Source of the DNA: a virus
IMG/VR virus record: IMGVR_UViG_3300028844_006033
Span: 1 to 25,305 of that record
Reading direction: 5' to 3' (one strand)
Length of the DNA stretch: 25,305 nucleotides
The notes under the pieces were generated by a model, which saw nothing but the letters and a program-made list of their open reading frames with translations, was not told the origin of the DNA and did no database searches. A program made the position numbers and the translations under genes. Below, piece after piece: positions 9,161 through 15,781 of the stretch (position 1 is its first letter; each line of letters starts with the position of its first letter).

Positions 9161-9213
9161 TCTGTCAGCATGTATCGCACAAACAACCCAGCGGCGGTCG
9201 CCCGTATGGTGAC

Positions 9214-9480
9214 TTATTCATCGAACGGGTCTCCGCACAGCTCGTCCAACATTCCCTCCATCTCGAGCGCCCAGTCTACCAGCAACCCCTCACGGTCGCG
9301 TAGGGTAGTGAAGCGATGCGGCCCGATTAAATCCCACAGCTCTCCAGCATCAACTGTCGGGAGGTGAGGACGAGGAGGAGGATAGCACTGAACCTGAGCC
9401 GGTGCCACTGTCTGAGGACTGCAGCCGGCTGTCGCCAAAGTCGCCAGTAGGGCGAGTATCCACCAAGGTAGGTTGCGCAT
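9214..9480 (-). CDS. Rz1: Outer-membrane spanin lipoprotein (Rz1-like o-spanin)
   Basis: An 88-residue lipoprotein with a short signal peptide (MRNLPWWILALLATLATAGC); the lipobox LATAGC puts the lipidated cysteine at residue 20. The mature part begins with a Pro-rich segment (QCYPPPRPHLP), usual in o-spanins, and ends acidic. Start ATG at 9480 has AGAGGA upstream. The gene begins inside the i-spanin gene in another frame and runs past its end (131-base overlap), the standard Rz/Rz1 overlapping arrangement. In the known pathway the o-spanin is anchored in the outer membrane and joins the i-spanin across the periplasm to fuse both membranes at the last step of lysis. Confidence 0.88.
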   Translation of the reverse strand: MRNLPWWILALLATLATAGCSPQTVAPAQVQCYPPPRPHLPTVDAGELWDLIGPHRFTTLRDREGLLVDWALEMEGMLDELCGDPFDE

Positions 9481-9676
9481 TACGGTGATCCTCTGATTCC
9501 TTACGTGCACGTTGCTGGGCCTCGTTGACCTTTCGCTCAGTGCTGCGGACATTCTCTACTTCGTGCACAGCGCGGCGGGCCTCGTCACGCTGCTTCCGCG
9601 CCCGACTACCTGCTACGCCGACACCGCCCAGGGCGGCCAGTAGCGCCACTATGATTCCGATCAGTATCTCAATCAT
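9350..9676 (-). CDS. Rz: Inner-membrane spanin subunit (Rz-like i-spanin)
   Basis: Starts at the ATG at 9676, which overlaps the holin stop as ATGA; a longer frame beginning at 9739 lies inside the holin gene and is unlikely. The 108-residue product has one N-terminal membrane anchor (IEILIGIIVALLAALGGVGVAG) followed by a charged, Ala/Arg/Glu-rich segment (residues 25-70) able to form a coiled coil, then a Ser/Gly-rich tail. That is the i-spanin plan. The o-spanin is encoded in another frame across its 3' part. Together they complete host lysis after holin and endolysin have acted. Confidence 0.85.
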   Translation of the reverse strand: MIEILIGIIVALLAALGGVGVAGSRARKQRDEARRAVHEVENVRSTERKVNEAQQRARKESEDHRNAQPTLVDTRPTGDFGDSRLQSSDSGTGSGSVLSSSSSSPPDS

Positions 9677-9867
9677 TTCAGGTTCTGCTTCCAGACACGG
9701 AGCACCGGTATCGCCAACGCCAACCCGATGGTCGCCCAAGGAGGCAGCGTTAACATGTGCATGCTCTGCAAGGCTTCGAGGAACGCGAGCAGCATGGCCG
9801 CTTGCACCGAGGTGAACTTGTACCAGTTACGGGCATCCGCAACCATCGGAGGTCTTGGCCATTGCAT
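9673..9867 (-). CDS. Holin, small two-helix membrane protein (64 aa)
   Basis: A 64-residue protein with two hydrophobic stretches, about residues 20-37 (SVQAAMLLAFLEALQS) and 43-58 (WATIGLALAIPVLRVW), and a basic C-terminus (KQNLK). Start ATG at 9867 overlaps the endolysin stop as TGATG and has GGAG upstream. Size, topology and position between endolysin and spanins identify it as a probable holin; the N-terminal pattern WYKFTSVQA reminds me of the phage proteins grouped as DUF7940, from memory and unchecked. A longer frame from 10206 is a shadow of the endolysin gene. Confidence 0.78.
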   Translation of the reverse strand: MQWPRPPMVADARNWYKFTSVQAAMLLAFLEALQSMHMLTLPPWATIGLALAIPVLRVWKQNLK

Positions 9868-10256
9868 CAGTAGCTCCACACGGCTTTTCGATTGGGGTTG
9901 ATGTCCAGATGGATGAAGCGGGGGTATCCGTTCCGCTGGCTTATCCCAATACCAGTGAACCCCATCTGCATTGCCAGCTGAACAATGCGGTACGCGTCCA
10001 GCCCCGGACCCACACGCAGATCGGCAGCGATCCCCATGTTGTGCGTGCCGGGCTTTGACTTCTTCGCCTCGGCAGGGTGCGTCGCGTGCCGCCATCCAGA
10101 ATGAACAATCAGTGCTCCACCAAAGGCCTCGCGCAGGTTGTTCAGTTTTCGGATGAACTCTTCCCGCATGTGGTTCTCGCCTGTGTGTTTGCAGTCGAAC
10201 TCCCACGCGTCAAAGTGCTCGTACTTGTCCCACCATGGGGGGTCATTTCTATCCAC
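9867..10256 (-). CDS. Endolysin, peptidase M15-type (129 aa)
   Basis: A 129-residue enzyme with the zinc-site pattern of M15A-type peptidases: SGWR at 53-56, then PGTHNMGIAADL with His72 and Asp79, and IHLDI with His116. These match the metal ligands of phage L-Ala-D-Glu or D-Ala-D-Ala peptidases, which cut the peptide cross-links of peptidoglycan. It lacks a signal peptide and has no separate cell-wall-binding domain, so release needs the adjacent holin. The start is a GTG at 10256 with a strong GAGGTG just upstream; the next in-frame ATG would remove 29 residues. It is the first gene of a four-gene lysis cassette. Confidence 0.88.
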   Translation of the reverse strand: MDRNDPPWWDKYEHFDAWEFDCKHTGENHMREEFIRKLNNLREAFGGALIVHSGWRHATHPAEAKKSKPGTHNMGIAADLRVGPGLDAYRIVQLAMQMGFTGIGISQRNGYPRFIHLDINPNRKAVWSY

Positions 10257-10286
10257 AACTCACCTCGTCCGATGCGGCGTGTCTCA

Positions 10287-10295
10287 ACTATAGCA
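10287..10295 (-). promoter_or_regulatory. Possible extended -10 promoter for the lysis cassette
   Basis: On the minus strand TGCTATAGT (TG-n-TATAGT) lies about 31 bases before the endolysin start, in a 235-base gap with no gene. No good -35 hexamer is found at 16-18 bases, so the call rests on the extended -10 alone. The rest of the gap (10296-10464) shows only the terminator-like hairpin listed separately and GC-rich sequence. Confidence 0.35.
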
Positions 10296-10464
10296 CAGGG
10301 CGCGAACACAAATTACCGCGCCTGCGCCACGCCTTGGCCATGTATTGGGGGGCGGCTGTCCACTTGGACGTTCGGCGAGTCGCCCCAAATTTGCCCCCCC
10401 ACGAATCTCGTTGAACATACCATAGGCGCGCAAGCATTTGGAGTGAATGCCCGCACGCCACTAA

Positions 10465-10479
10465 CCCCGGCTGGCGGGG
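10465..10479 (-). terminator. Weak terminator-like hairpin after the Tad2-fusion gene
   Basis: CCCCG-GCTGG-CGGGG forms a 5-bp GC hairpin 13 bases past the stop of the upstream minus-strand gene. On the minus strand it is followed by TTAGTGG, a poor U-run, so termination is probably partial. Confidence 0.4.
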
Positions 10480-10491
10480 CTTGGTGTTGGG

Positions 10492-11346
10492 TTAATCAAG
10501 TAGCATCCAGTCTTCGGCAAGCGCATCGTTCACGCTTGGCACCCAGGTGCTGACTGTGTGATTGACATTCTTGATAGCCATGTATGGGTTGTATGGCACC
10601 ATTTCACCGAAGCAATCACGGGCCGCGTCTGTTTGTGCCGGGTAGCTGTTTTCAGGCACCAGGTACACAAACATGCCTTTTCCGTTCCAGCCAGCCCGGG
10701 CGATACGCTTGCCTTCTTTCAGCATCACCAGTGCATCACTGAAGGTCATATTAGCGCCTGCCGCCCGGTCACCAGGACTCGCAGGAGCAGTGGGCTTTTC
10801 CTCATGACGATCCTGCACCAGCTTGAAGCCGAGGAACGGCCACAACTCGTGCACTGCGTTCTGGACAGCGATCTTAACGCCAACGTCGTCGTTATCATTC
10901 TCCGCCGACACGGACACACTCGGGCGACCGGTTACCGCGAAACCGTTCTCGAGGATCAGTACCGCGAAACGAAGCACGTTACCAGTTGGGAGTGTATGGC
11001 GGATGATCTGAACTTCAGCGATGCTGTCGTGAAGATCATCCAGCGAGACGCGGCGGGCATTCAGGCCGCGAGCCTTAATCATTTCTTCGGTTACAACATC
11101 ATCAGCTGAATACTCGGCAATTTCTGGCTGGGCCTGATACGCACGCTCAAACACTGCTTTCGGTGACCAGCTGATATAACCGGCATAGTCCGGGTGGTTG
11201 GCTTGGCCGCCGTCGATGTACTCGACCAGATAGCCCTCATCTGCCGGGTTCTCGTCTGGTGGTACCGTCCAGCCGCGAAGGTCGTTGTATTCCTGGCGGG
11301 TCATGGGCTGGGCGTTGATCGTTTTTGTGCCGATGTACTTTTGCAT
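10492..11346 (-). CDS. Three-domain protein with Gp49/66-like and Tad2-like (DUF2829) domains, possible anti-Thoeris factor
   Basis: A single continuous 284-residue frame with three recognisable parts. Residues 1-75 (MQKYIGTKTINAQPMTRQEY, then ...EGYLVEYIDGG and GYISWSPKAVFE) match a small domain common at the N-terminus of phage accessory proteins. Residues 100-180 (AVLILENGFAVTG, then GVKIAVQNAVHELWPFLGF) resemble the N4 Gp49 / Sf6 Gp66 family. After a Pro/Ala linker, residues 200-284 match DUF2829: MTFSDALVMLKEGKRIARAG, WNGKGMF, and the terminal LAEDW. DUF2829 is the family of Tad2 proteins, which bind and sequester the cyclic-ADP-ribose signal of Thoeris defence. Anti-defence activity here is inferred from that family. 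The gene lies between a DNA-binding protein gene and the lysis cassette; GGAG is 13 bases before the ATG. Confidence 0.8.
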   Translation of the reverse strand: MQKYIGTKTINAQPMTRQEYNDLRGWTVPPDENPADEGYLVEYIDGGQANHPDYAGYISWSPKAVFERAYQAQPEIAEYSADDVVTEEMIKARGLNARRVSLDDLHDSIAEVQIIRHTLPTGNVLRFAVLILENGFAVTGRPSVSVSAENDNDDVGVKIAVQNAVHELWPFLGFKLVQDRHEEKPTAPASPGDRAAGANMTFSDALVMLKEGKRIARAGWNGKGMFVYLVPENSYPAQTDAARDCFGEMVPYNPYMAIKNVNHTVSTWVPSVNDALAEDWMLLD

Positions 11347-11373
11347 GGGTATGGATCTCCGTTCGGTTTGAAG

Positions 11374-11796
11374 TTAGGCACCTGCTGCTGCAGATGCCGT
11401 CATACAGGTGGGCAGGCAGGGGGCGTCTGGCTGGTGTGTAGCCTGCTCCTTGTTGCGCCTGCGGGTGGCGTGCCCGGCTGATCGGTATCGCTGGATTAAC
11501 CAGCGGTATGTATGCGGCATGTGTTTGCGCATGGCGATGCTCAGGCAGCCACGGTCACGGCCAAGCTCGGACGCAATCTGCCCAAGCGTGTGGCCGCGAC
11601 TGGCAAGGCGCGTGATGGTTTCTTTGGGGAGGGGGGTCAGGTCGTAGCGGCGACCGGTTTTGCATGGGAGGCCAAGCCGCTTGGCGTGGTTGGTGACTGT
11701 CCTCCGACTTACGCCAAGTTGTTGCGCTATGGTCTCGCTTGGCTGCTCAAGCCACAGCTCGGTCAGTTGGCGATCATGTCGCGTGGTCCACTTCAC
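11374..11796 (-). CDS. Small DNA-binding protein with two helix-turn-helix motifs
   Basis: From a GTG at 11796 (GAGGGGG upstream) this reads 140 residues; a TTG 18 bases upstream has no ribosome binding site. Residues 16-35 (ETIAQQLGVSRRTVTNHAKR) form a clear HTH, and residues 60-80 (HTLGQIASELGRDRGCLSIAM) a second one. Between and after are basic stretches, and the last 30 residues are low-complexity and probably disordered. The arrangement suits a transcription regulator or a terminase-small-subunit-like DNA binder. It sits between a membrane protein and the Tad2-fusion gene. It is the only obvious specific DNA-binding protein in the window apart from the terminase, and thus a candidate (unproven) reader of the operator repeats near 16.5 kb. 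Confidence 0.75.
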   Translation of the reverse strand: MKWTTRHDRQLTELWLEQPSETIAQQLGVSRRTVTNHAKRLGLPCKTGRRYDLTPLPKETITRLASRGHTLGQIASELGRDRGCLSIAMRKHMPHTYRWLIQRYRSAGHATRRRNKEQATHQPDAPCLPTCMTASAAAGA

Positions 11797-11864
11797 TCCA
11801 TCCCCCTCAGCCAAACTGTGAACAGCGTTATCAAATCGGGCAACTGGCCAGGATTCACTGCTCG

Positions 11865-12257
11865 TTACTTCACTTTGGTGTCCGTTTCGCCATCCTGAAA
11901 CTTGATGCTGATGCTGGCTTCATCAATGCCCAATTTCTTGGCTGAGAATTTGAATACGATGTTGGATGCAGCCAGGGCGATGGACCCGGATATGCCGGAG
12001 AAGAACCCGACCAACAAGGCATCCTCGAGCGTCGTGACGTGTAGCCCTGGGATGAATGGCGAGGCTACAAATACACCGAAAGCAACACCGCCTCCAACCG
12101 TCATATAGGCCAGGAGGACCGCCAGGCTGCGCCCAGGGCGTTTTATGAAATGACGGCCGCCCACGACCCCCCCTCCAACGCCGCCGCTCAGAAGCGCGGA
12201 GAACGCGAGCACGGCGCGTATCATGTCATGTAAGTTCTGCGGGTCGCGGTAAAACAT
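11865..12257 (-). CDS. Three-helix membrane protein, possible second holin or antiholin (130 aa)
   Basis: Starts at the ATG at 12257 behind GGAGAG; the longer frame to 12452 overlaps the terminase gene and is rejected. The 130-residue product has three hydrophobic segments: about residues 12-34 (VLAFSALLSGGVGGGVVGG), 47-72 (VLLAYMTVGGGVAFGVFVAS) and 83-106 (ALLVGFFSGISGSIALAASN), with a basic loop after the first and a charged C-terminus. Size and topology are those of phage holins of the three-helix type. A separate holin is present in the lysis cassette, so this may be an antiholin or superinfection protein. No family is certain. Confidence 0.7.
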   Translation of the reverse strand: MFYRDPQNLHDMIRAVLAFSALLSGGVGGGVVGGRHFIKRPGRSLAVLLAYMTVGGGVAFGVFVASPFIPGLHVTTLEDALLVGFFSGISGSIALAASNIVFKFSAKKLGIDEASISIKFQDGETDTKVK

Positions 12258-12327
12258 GTCGTGCTCTCCATTCTGAAGGCAGCGCATATATCTCACCCTC
12301 ATCGTGAGCTGGCGCCTAGTTGGCGCT

Positions 12328-12336
12328 AGTATACCA
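12328..12336 (-). promoter_or_regulatory. Possible extended -10 promoter before the three-helix membrane protein
   Basis: TGGTATACT on the minus strand (TG-n-TATACT) lies about 71 bases before the ATG at 12257. No convincing -35 box is present. An imperfect inverted repeat GCGCC-AACTA-GGCGC (12312-12326) covers the expected start point and could be an operator or a weak terminator for the terminase gene. Confidence 0.35.
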
Positions 12337-12342
12337 TCTGTT

Positions 12343-14736
12343 TCAGGTCCAGCCAGCCGTGGAGATCCGCTGGATAGCCCGCCGTTGTGGACGCTGGTCA
12401 ACACCAAAAGCCGTGGCTGTCGTGTGCAGAGCTGCGTATTGATGGGCGTCACTCAAGTGAGAGTACTCGTTCTTCTCCGGTTTGTCATCCATGTCCCCCG
12501 CCTTGCGGAGTTTGTACCGGTAACCGTTGGTCAATGCCTTGATCAGTGTACGGCAGCTGGGGTCGATCAGATGCCGCGCCCCGCCGTCGATCTGACCGCC
12601 CAGCAGTTCCTCGACCGCCGCGATCCTCGCTGCAATGTTATTCGTCCGGGCCGGCATAACCTGATACCCGGCCTTCTTGATCACCTCGAACACGGATCGC
12701 TCGTCCGTCTGTGCCCGCTGCGCCCCCGCCGGGTCACCGATGATGATCACCGGGTGGCCAGGGAAGCGCTGCTTGAGCAACGGAGTGAGCTTCTCAGCGA
12801 GGAAACGCGTAATCCCCATGTTGGATGAGGTCAGCTCCGCAAACGTCAGGAACCGGCCTCGTGGATCCAGCTGGCTTATGGTACAGGCCGGCGTCAGCCC
12901 GAAGTCCATGCCGATGATCAGCGGGTGGTTCACACTGATGTACGGGGTAAGGGTAGACTTACTGACGTGGAAGTCCCGACTGAACGTGGGGAACACCGGT
13001 TTACCTGACAGGGATTTGCCGAACTCCGACCGCACGTACACGTCGATCCATTCGTCGGACTTACCCTTCATCAGGTTCTCGTAGTAGTCGTCTGGCAGGT
13101 ACTGCAGCCAGTCAGCGTCGGGACTCAGTCCGGAGGGCTGGATGAAGATCGCCGCGTTCTCCGGTGGGCTGGTCATCAACTCTTCCCAGAACGACTCCGC
13201 ATCGGGCGGGTTGGTCGCCCCCCACACCTTGAATATCGGTTTGCCGTTGTCATCACAGCAACCCACACCGTTCATCGACTTGTCGGGGTAACGCCCCAGG
13301 CGCCCGGTCAGCGCCTCGAAGATGTCACGGTGGATCTCTCGATACTCGTCCATCACACCAAACGAGAGCTGCAGGGAGAGGAGTCGACGCACGTCGTTGG
13401 CGTCGTCCAGACCACGGAACAGCACCTCGCACTCCACGTCGTTGAACCGGAGCATGAACTTGCGGTTGGTACGCTCGAAGTGCCCGGCCTGGCCATCAGG
13501 GAACCACTTGAAGAAGTCAGGCAGGAAGGCGTCCGTCAGCATCTGGTTCGTGTTTCGGATCACGGCACAGCGGGACCGGCGTATCCCGTCCGGGCATGCC
13601 GCCACGCGCGACGCCTCGTAGGCGATCTTGATGATCGACGCCGTTGTCTTGGTGCTGTTGCCTGTGATGAACACGCAGTTGTTGTGGCGCAGGATCAGGT
13701 AGCTGCTGGGCACCTCGAAGCAGTATTTGTGCCCATCGGTGGTCGGCACCAGGGTGATGTTGCTGCTCTGGCTGCCATCTTTCCGACGCCCCGCGATGCC
13801 GATGTGGTCGGCCTTGCGCGCGGATACGAGCACCTGCCACACGAGCCCCGTGTGGTTGAGTGATGTTTTGTAGCCACAGGTCACGAATGCGTACTGTACG
13901 AAGTCAGCCGAGGCCTTGTCTGTGGTGCGATAGACGCCCAGCCCCTTGGCTGTGTGCCCGCCGTCCCAGTGGGTAACCTCGTCACAGATGATCTGCAGCT
14001 GTCCGGCAGATGCCTGCCACCATTCAGGGCCGAACACCTTGTCGCGGTTGGGGATCGTGAAGTAGAACCGAGTGTAGCCCGGTGCTGCCCGGTGCTCAGT
14101 GTATGCCACCTGCGCGTTGTCCAGCAGCATCTTCAGGCGGGCTTTTTTGCGGGCTTTCTTCAGGTTCATCGTGACCGCCTTGCGCCCGGCCGGGGCGTAC
14201 CCGTCGGCCTGTACGGCAACCGCGAGTCGCAGCTGGTGCTCGTCAAGCGGCAGCCCCATTGTGCGTGGGGCTGCGAATGTCACCGGGATGCGGATCATGT
14301 CAGCACCGTTCCGCCAATGCCACTGTGCGACCTCCAGAGCGGTCTTCTCGCGGACTTTGTCCCCTTTCCTGCGTAACCGGTAGACCACGCGGTGCTCGGC
14401 GCTGAGGACCTGTGAGAGCCCTTCTCGGTGGTGGAAGTGCAGGAGCTGCTCGCAGGGGGCCTTGATGTAGCACGTAGGTGTGACGAACTCGGCCTGGCCT
14501 GTGGTGGCATTCCACTGGGCGATCTGCGGGTGTGCGTCCGCTGAGTACGCTGCGATCGGCACCCAACCGTGGGGGGTCAGGAACTCAGTCTCACCCGACA
14601 CGCAGCCAACGGGACCCGACACCAGGTTGATGAACTCATCCGAGGTCAGGTACCCCACCAACGACCCAGGCGGCGTATATTCGCGCGCCTCCACGGTCGC
14701 CGTCTTGGCGCCGATCATTCCGCGCAGGTCAGCCAT
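12343..14736 (-). CDS. terL: Terminase large subunit precursor containing an intein (797 aa; 481 aa after splicing)
   Basis: The DNA-packaging motor subunit. The start is the ATG at 14736 with GAGGAG upstream, overlapping the small-subunit stop by 8 bases; the frame extends upstream to 14865 but only as shadow. After removing the intein (residues 45-360), the mature protein has Walker A GPVG|STKTT at residues 41-49, Walker B LSFGVMDE with Asp147-Glu148, and a C-terminal nuclease with IIGMDFG (Asp295), VIIIGDPAG (Asp352) and SHLSDAHQYA (Asp447), the usual RNase-H-like acidic triad of terminases. Thus both ATPase and headful/cos-cutting nuclease domains look intact. Because the intein splits the P-loop, the enzyme should be inactive until splicing. 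Portal and head genes do not follow it. Confidence 0.93.
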   Translation of the reverse strand: MADLRGMIGAKTATVEAREYTPPGSLVGYLTSDEFINLVSGPVGCVSGETEFLTPHGWVPIAAYSADAHPQIAQWNATTGQAEFVTPTCYIKAPCEQLLHFHHREGLSQVLSAEHRVVYRLRRKGDKVREKTALEVAQWHWRNGADMIRIPVTFAAPRTMGLPLDEHQLRLAVAVQADGYAPAGRKAVTMNLKKARKKARLKMLLDNAQVAYTEHRAAPGYTRFYFTIPNRDKVFGPEWWQASAGQLQIICDEVTHWDGGHTAKGLGVYRTTDKASADFVQYAFVTCGYKTSLNHTGLVWQVLVSARKADHIGIAGRRKDGSQSSNITLVPTTDGHKYCFEVPSSYLILRHNNCVFITGNSTKTTASIIKIAYEASRVAACPDGIRRSRCAVIRNTNQMLTDAFLPDFFKWFPDGQAGHFERTNRKFMLRFNDVECEVLFRGLDDANDVRRLLSLQLSFGVMDEYREIHRDIFEALTGRLGRYPDKSMNGVGCCDDNGKPIFKVWGATNPPDAESFWEELMTSPPENAAIFIQPSGLSPDADWLQYLPDDYYENLMKGKSDEWIDVYVRSEFGKSLSGKPVFPTFSRDFHVSKSTLTPYISVNHPLIIGMDFGLTPACTISQLDPRGRFLTFAELTSSNMGITRFLAEKLTPLLKQRFPGHPVIIIGDPAGAQRAQTDERSVFEVIKKAGYQVMPARTNNIAARIAAVEELLGGQIDGGARHLIDPSCRTLIKALTNGYRYKLRKAGDMDDKPEKNEYSHLSDAHQYAALHTTATAFGVDQRPQRRAIQRISTAGWT
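13657..14604 (-). mobile_element. Intein with LAGLIDADG-type endonuclease domain in the terminase P-loop
   Basis: A 316-residue in-frame insertion. It begins with Cys1 (CVSGETEFLTPHGWVPI, block A), has a block B-like GLSQVLSAEHRVVY with His71, and ends with CFEVPSSYLILRHNNCVF followed by ITGN (blocks F and G); the first residue after it is Ser. So all classical splicing residues are present, with Gly instead of His before the last Asn. The middle holds two LAGLIDADG-like motifs, LRLAVAVQADGY (Asp134) and LQIICDEVTHWDGG (Asp214), about 80 residues apart, separated by a Lys-rich stretch that could contact DNA. Inteins in phage terminases are known; this one sits exactly between Gly44 and Ser45 of the ATP-binding loop. 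Confidence 0.93.
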
Positions 14737-15214
14737 GCTCAAGCTCCTCGTAGTCGGTCTCAAGGTCTGACGGGTCCCCGCCAATGGACTGCAGCTGGAT
14801 GCTGCCACCCCCCGGCAGGTTGATGTTGATAGCGAACTTCGGACCACCGGTGTTGAGGCCGGCACCTTTCGGGTTCAGGCGATCACGCCGGCGGGCAATC
14901 ATCTTGTCCACCTGCTCCACGATCTTCAAGCGTTGGTCGAGCGTGGTGCGGGCGTTGTGGTAGGACTGCAGTATGGTGGCAATTAGACTGGGCTGGGCCT
15001 CCTGCAGCTGCAGCAGCTCCGCGTATTCCGGGGAGTACCCGTTCTCACTCAGCTCTTTCTCGGCCTGGGCCAGGGCGGATCGGAACGGCAGCGTGTCTTT
15101 GATCCGATCGTAGTCCGACGCGCGCATACCGCAGTAAGCCGCGAGGTCGTACGGATCGCCAAGTTCTGCGGCAATCAGAGAAGGGAGTCGTGGGTCAAAA
15201 GGTACTGTATCCAT
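14729..15214 (-). CDS. terS: Terminase small subunit
   Basis: A 161-residue protein directly upstream of, and overlapping, the terminase large subunit gene. Residues 20-45 (DPYDLAAYCGMRASDYDRI) resemble an N-terminal HTH of small terminases, residues 60-115 are helical and charged (oligomerisation region), and the C-terminus is Gly-rich then acidic (DLETDYEELEHG), as in proteins that dock on the large subunit. It would recognise the packaging site and recruit the motor. No ribosome binding site precedes the ATG; the promoter listed separately would start transcription at or one base before it, so the mRNA may be leaderless. Confidence 0.78.
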   Translation of the reverse strand: MDTVPFDPRLPSLIAAELGDPYDLAAYCGMRASDYDRIKDTLPFRSALAQAEKELSENGYSPEYAELLQLQEAQPSLIATILQSYHNARTTLDQRLKIVEQVDKMIARRRDRLNPKGAGLNTGGPKFAININLPGGGSIQLQSIGGDPSDLETDYEELEHG

Positions 15215-15221
15215 GGCGTGC

Positions 15222-15250
15222 AGTATGGTTGTGGCCGTTTAACAGGTCAA
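15222..15250 (-). promoter_or_regulatory. Sigma70-type promoter for the terminase operon with operator half-site
   Basis: On the minus strand TTGACC, a 17-base spacer and CATACT. The expected start point is about 15215, next to the terS ATG at 15214. The spacer begins TGTTAAACGG, which is the left half of the palindromic operator found in the 16.5 kb array and in the small-RNA promoter. Confidence 0.6.
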
Positions 15251-15334
15251 GATTTTCGGGGGAAATTTTGTGGGTGAGGTGAGTGGAATGGGGGTAGCGG
15301 GTGAGGTGTATAATGATTAACAAGTGGGTATTTT

Positions 15335-15388
15335 GGGGTGGGGGCGTTGTGCGGGTTACGTAAAAAGGGTACCCCCTGCCCCCACCCC
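15335..15388. repeat. GC-rich inverted repeat at a strand-composition switch
   Basis: GGGGTGGGGGC (15335-15345) and its exact complement GCCCCCACCCC (15378-15388) are separated by 32 bases that contain the palindrome GGGTACCC. To the left the plus strand is G-rich, to the right it is C-rich up to about 15430, with several runs of five or six C. On the minus strand the right arm carries many closely spaced G-runs and could form G-quadruplexes. Confidence 0.7.
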
Positions 15389-15757
15389 CCTGGTCCACCC
15401 CCACCCCCTACCCCTCATCACCCTCTGCCCACCAGCCAAGGAGTTTACCGAACCGCTATTGTGAAGGTAGCGGCTGCTGTCCACGTCCCAGCGCTACCCC
15501 TCGATCCCCTCGCTGACGCGCGGCCCTCTTTGGGCGACAGTGACGGAGCAAGGGACCCAGATCGAGACTCTGTAGCCTGAGTATAAAAGTCTGCCACTGG
15601 CAGCGGCGCTACCACTGAGCGGCTGTGAAAGGCGCACACTATCGGGAGATAAAGTGCGCAAGTGTAAGCCGGTTACGTAAAAGCTAAGGCGGCCGCGCGG
15701 TGCGTACCCAATGGCACGGGGATAACCGCGCGGTTTATAAAGTTCGGACATAGCACC

Positions 15758-15781
15758 AAAGCCCCAGCACGACGGGGCTTT
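15758..15781 (+). terminator. Terminator or attenuator hairpin before the first plus-strand gene
   Basis: AAAGCCCC-AGCACGAC-GGGGCTTT is a perfect 8-bp stem with A/T ends, the form of a bidirectional intrinsic terminator. It lies 52 bases before the ATG at 15834, so it could insulate or attenuate that gene. Confidence 0.55.

Noticed and set aside
10283-10293. T7-like promoter: CTCAACTATAG here and at 24210
   Set aside because: Only part of a T7 promoter is matched, the strand is wrong for the neighbouring genes at 10283, and an 11-base match is expected by chance in a window of this size.
13330-13863. Long plus-strand frame opposite the terminase gene (also 12304-12828)
   Set aside because: Antisense to clear terminase motifs; no ribosome binding site and unnatural His/Val/Glu composition.
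14737-14865. Upstream extension of the terminase large subunit to 14865
   Set aside because: It lies inside the small-subunit gene and is Ser/Thr/Pro-rich shadow sequence; the ATG at 14736 has GAGGAG.
15338-15580. 80-codon frame in the divergent intergenic region
   Set aside because: Pro-rich because it translates a C-tract; no ribosome binding site.
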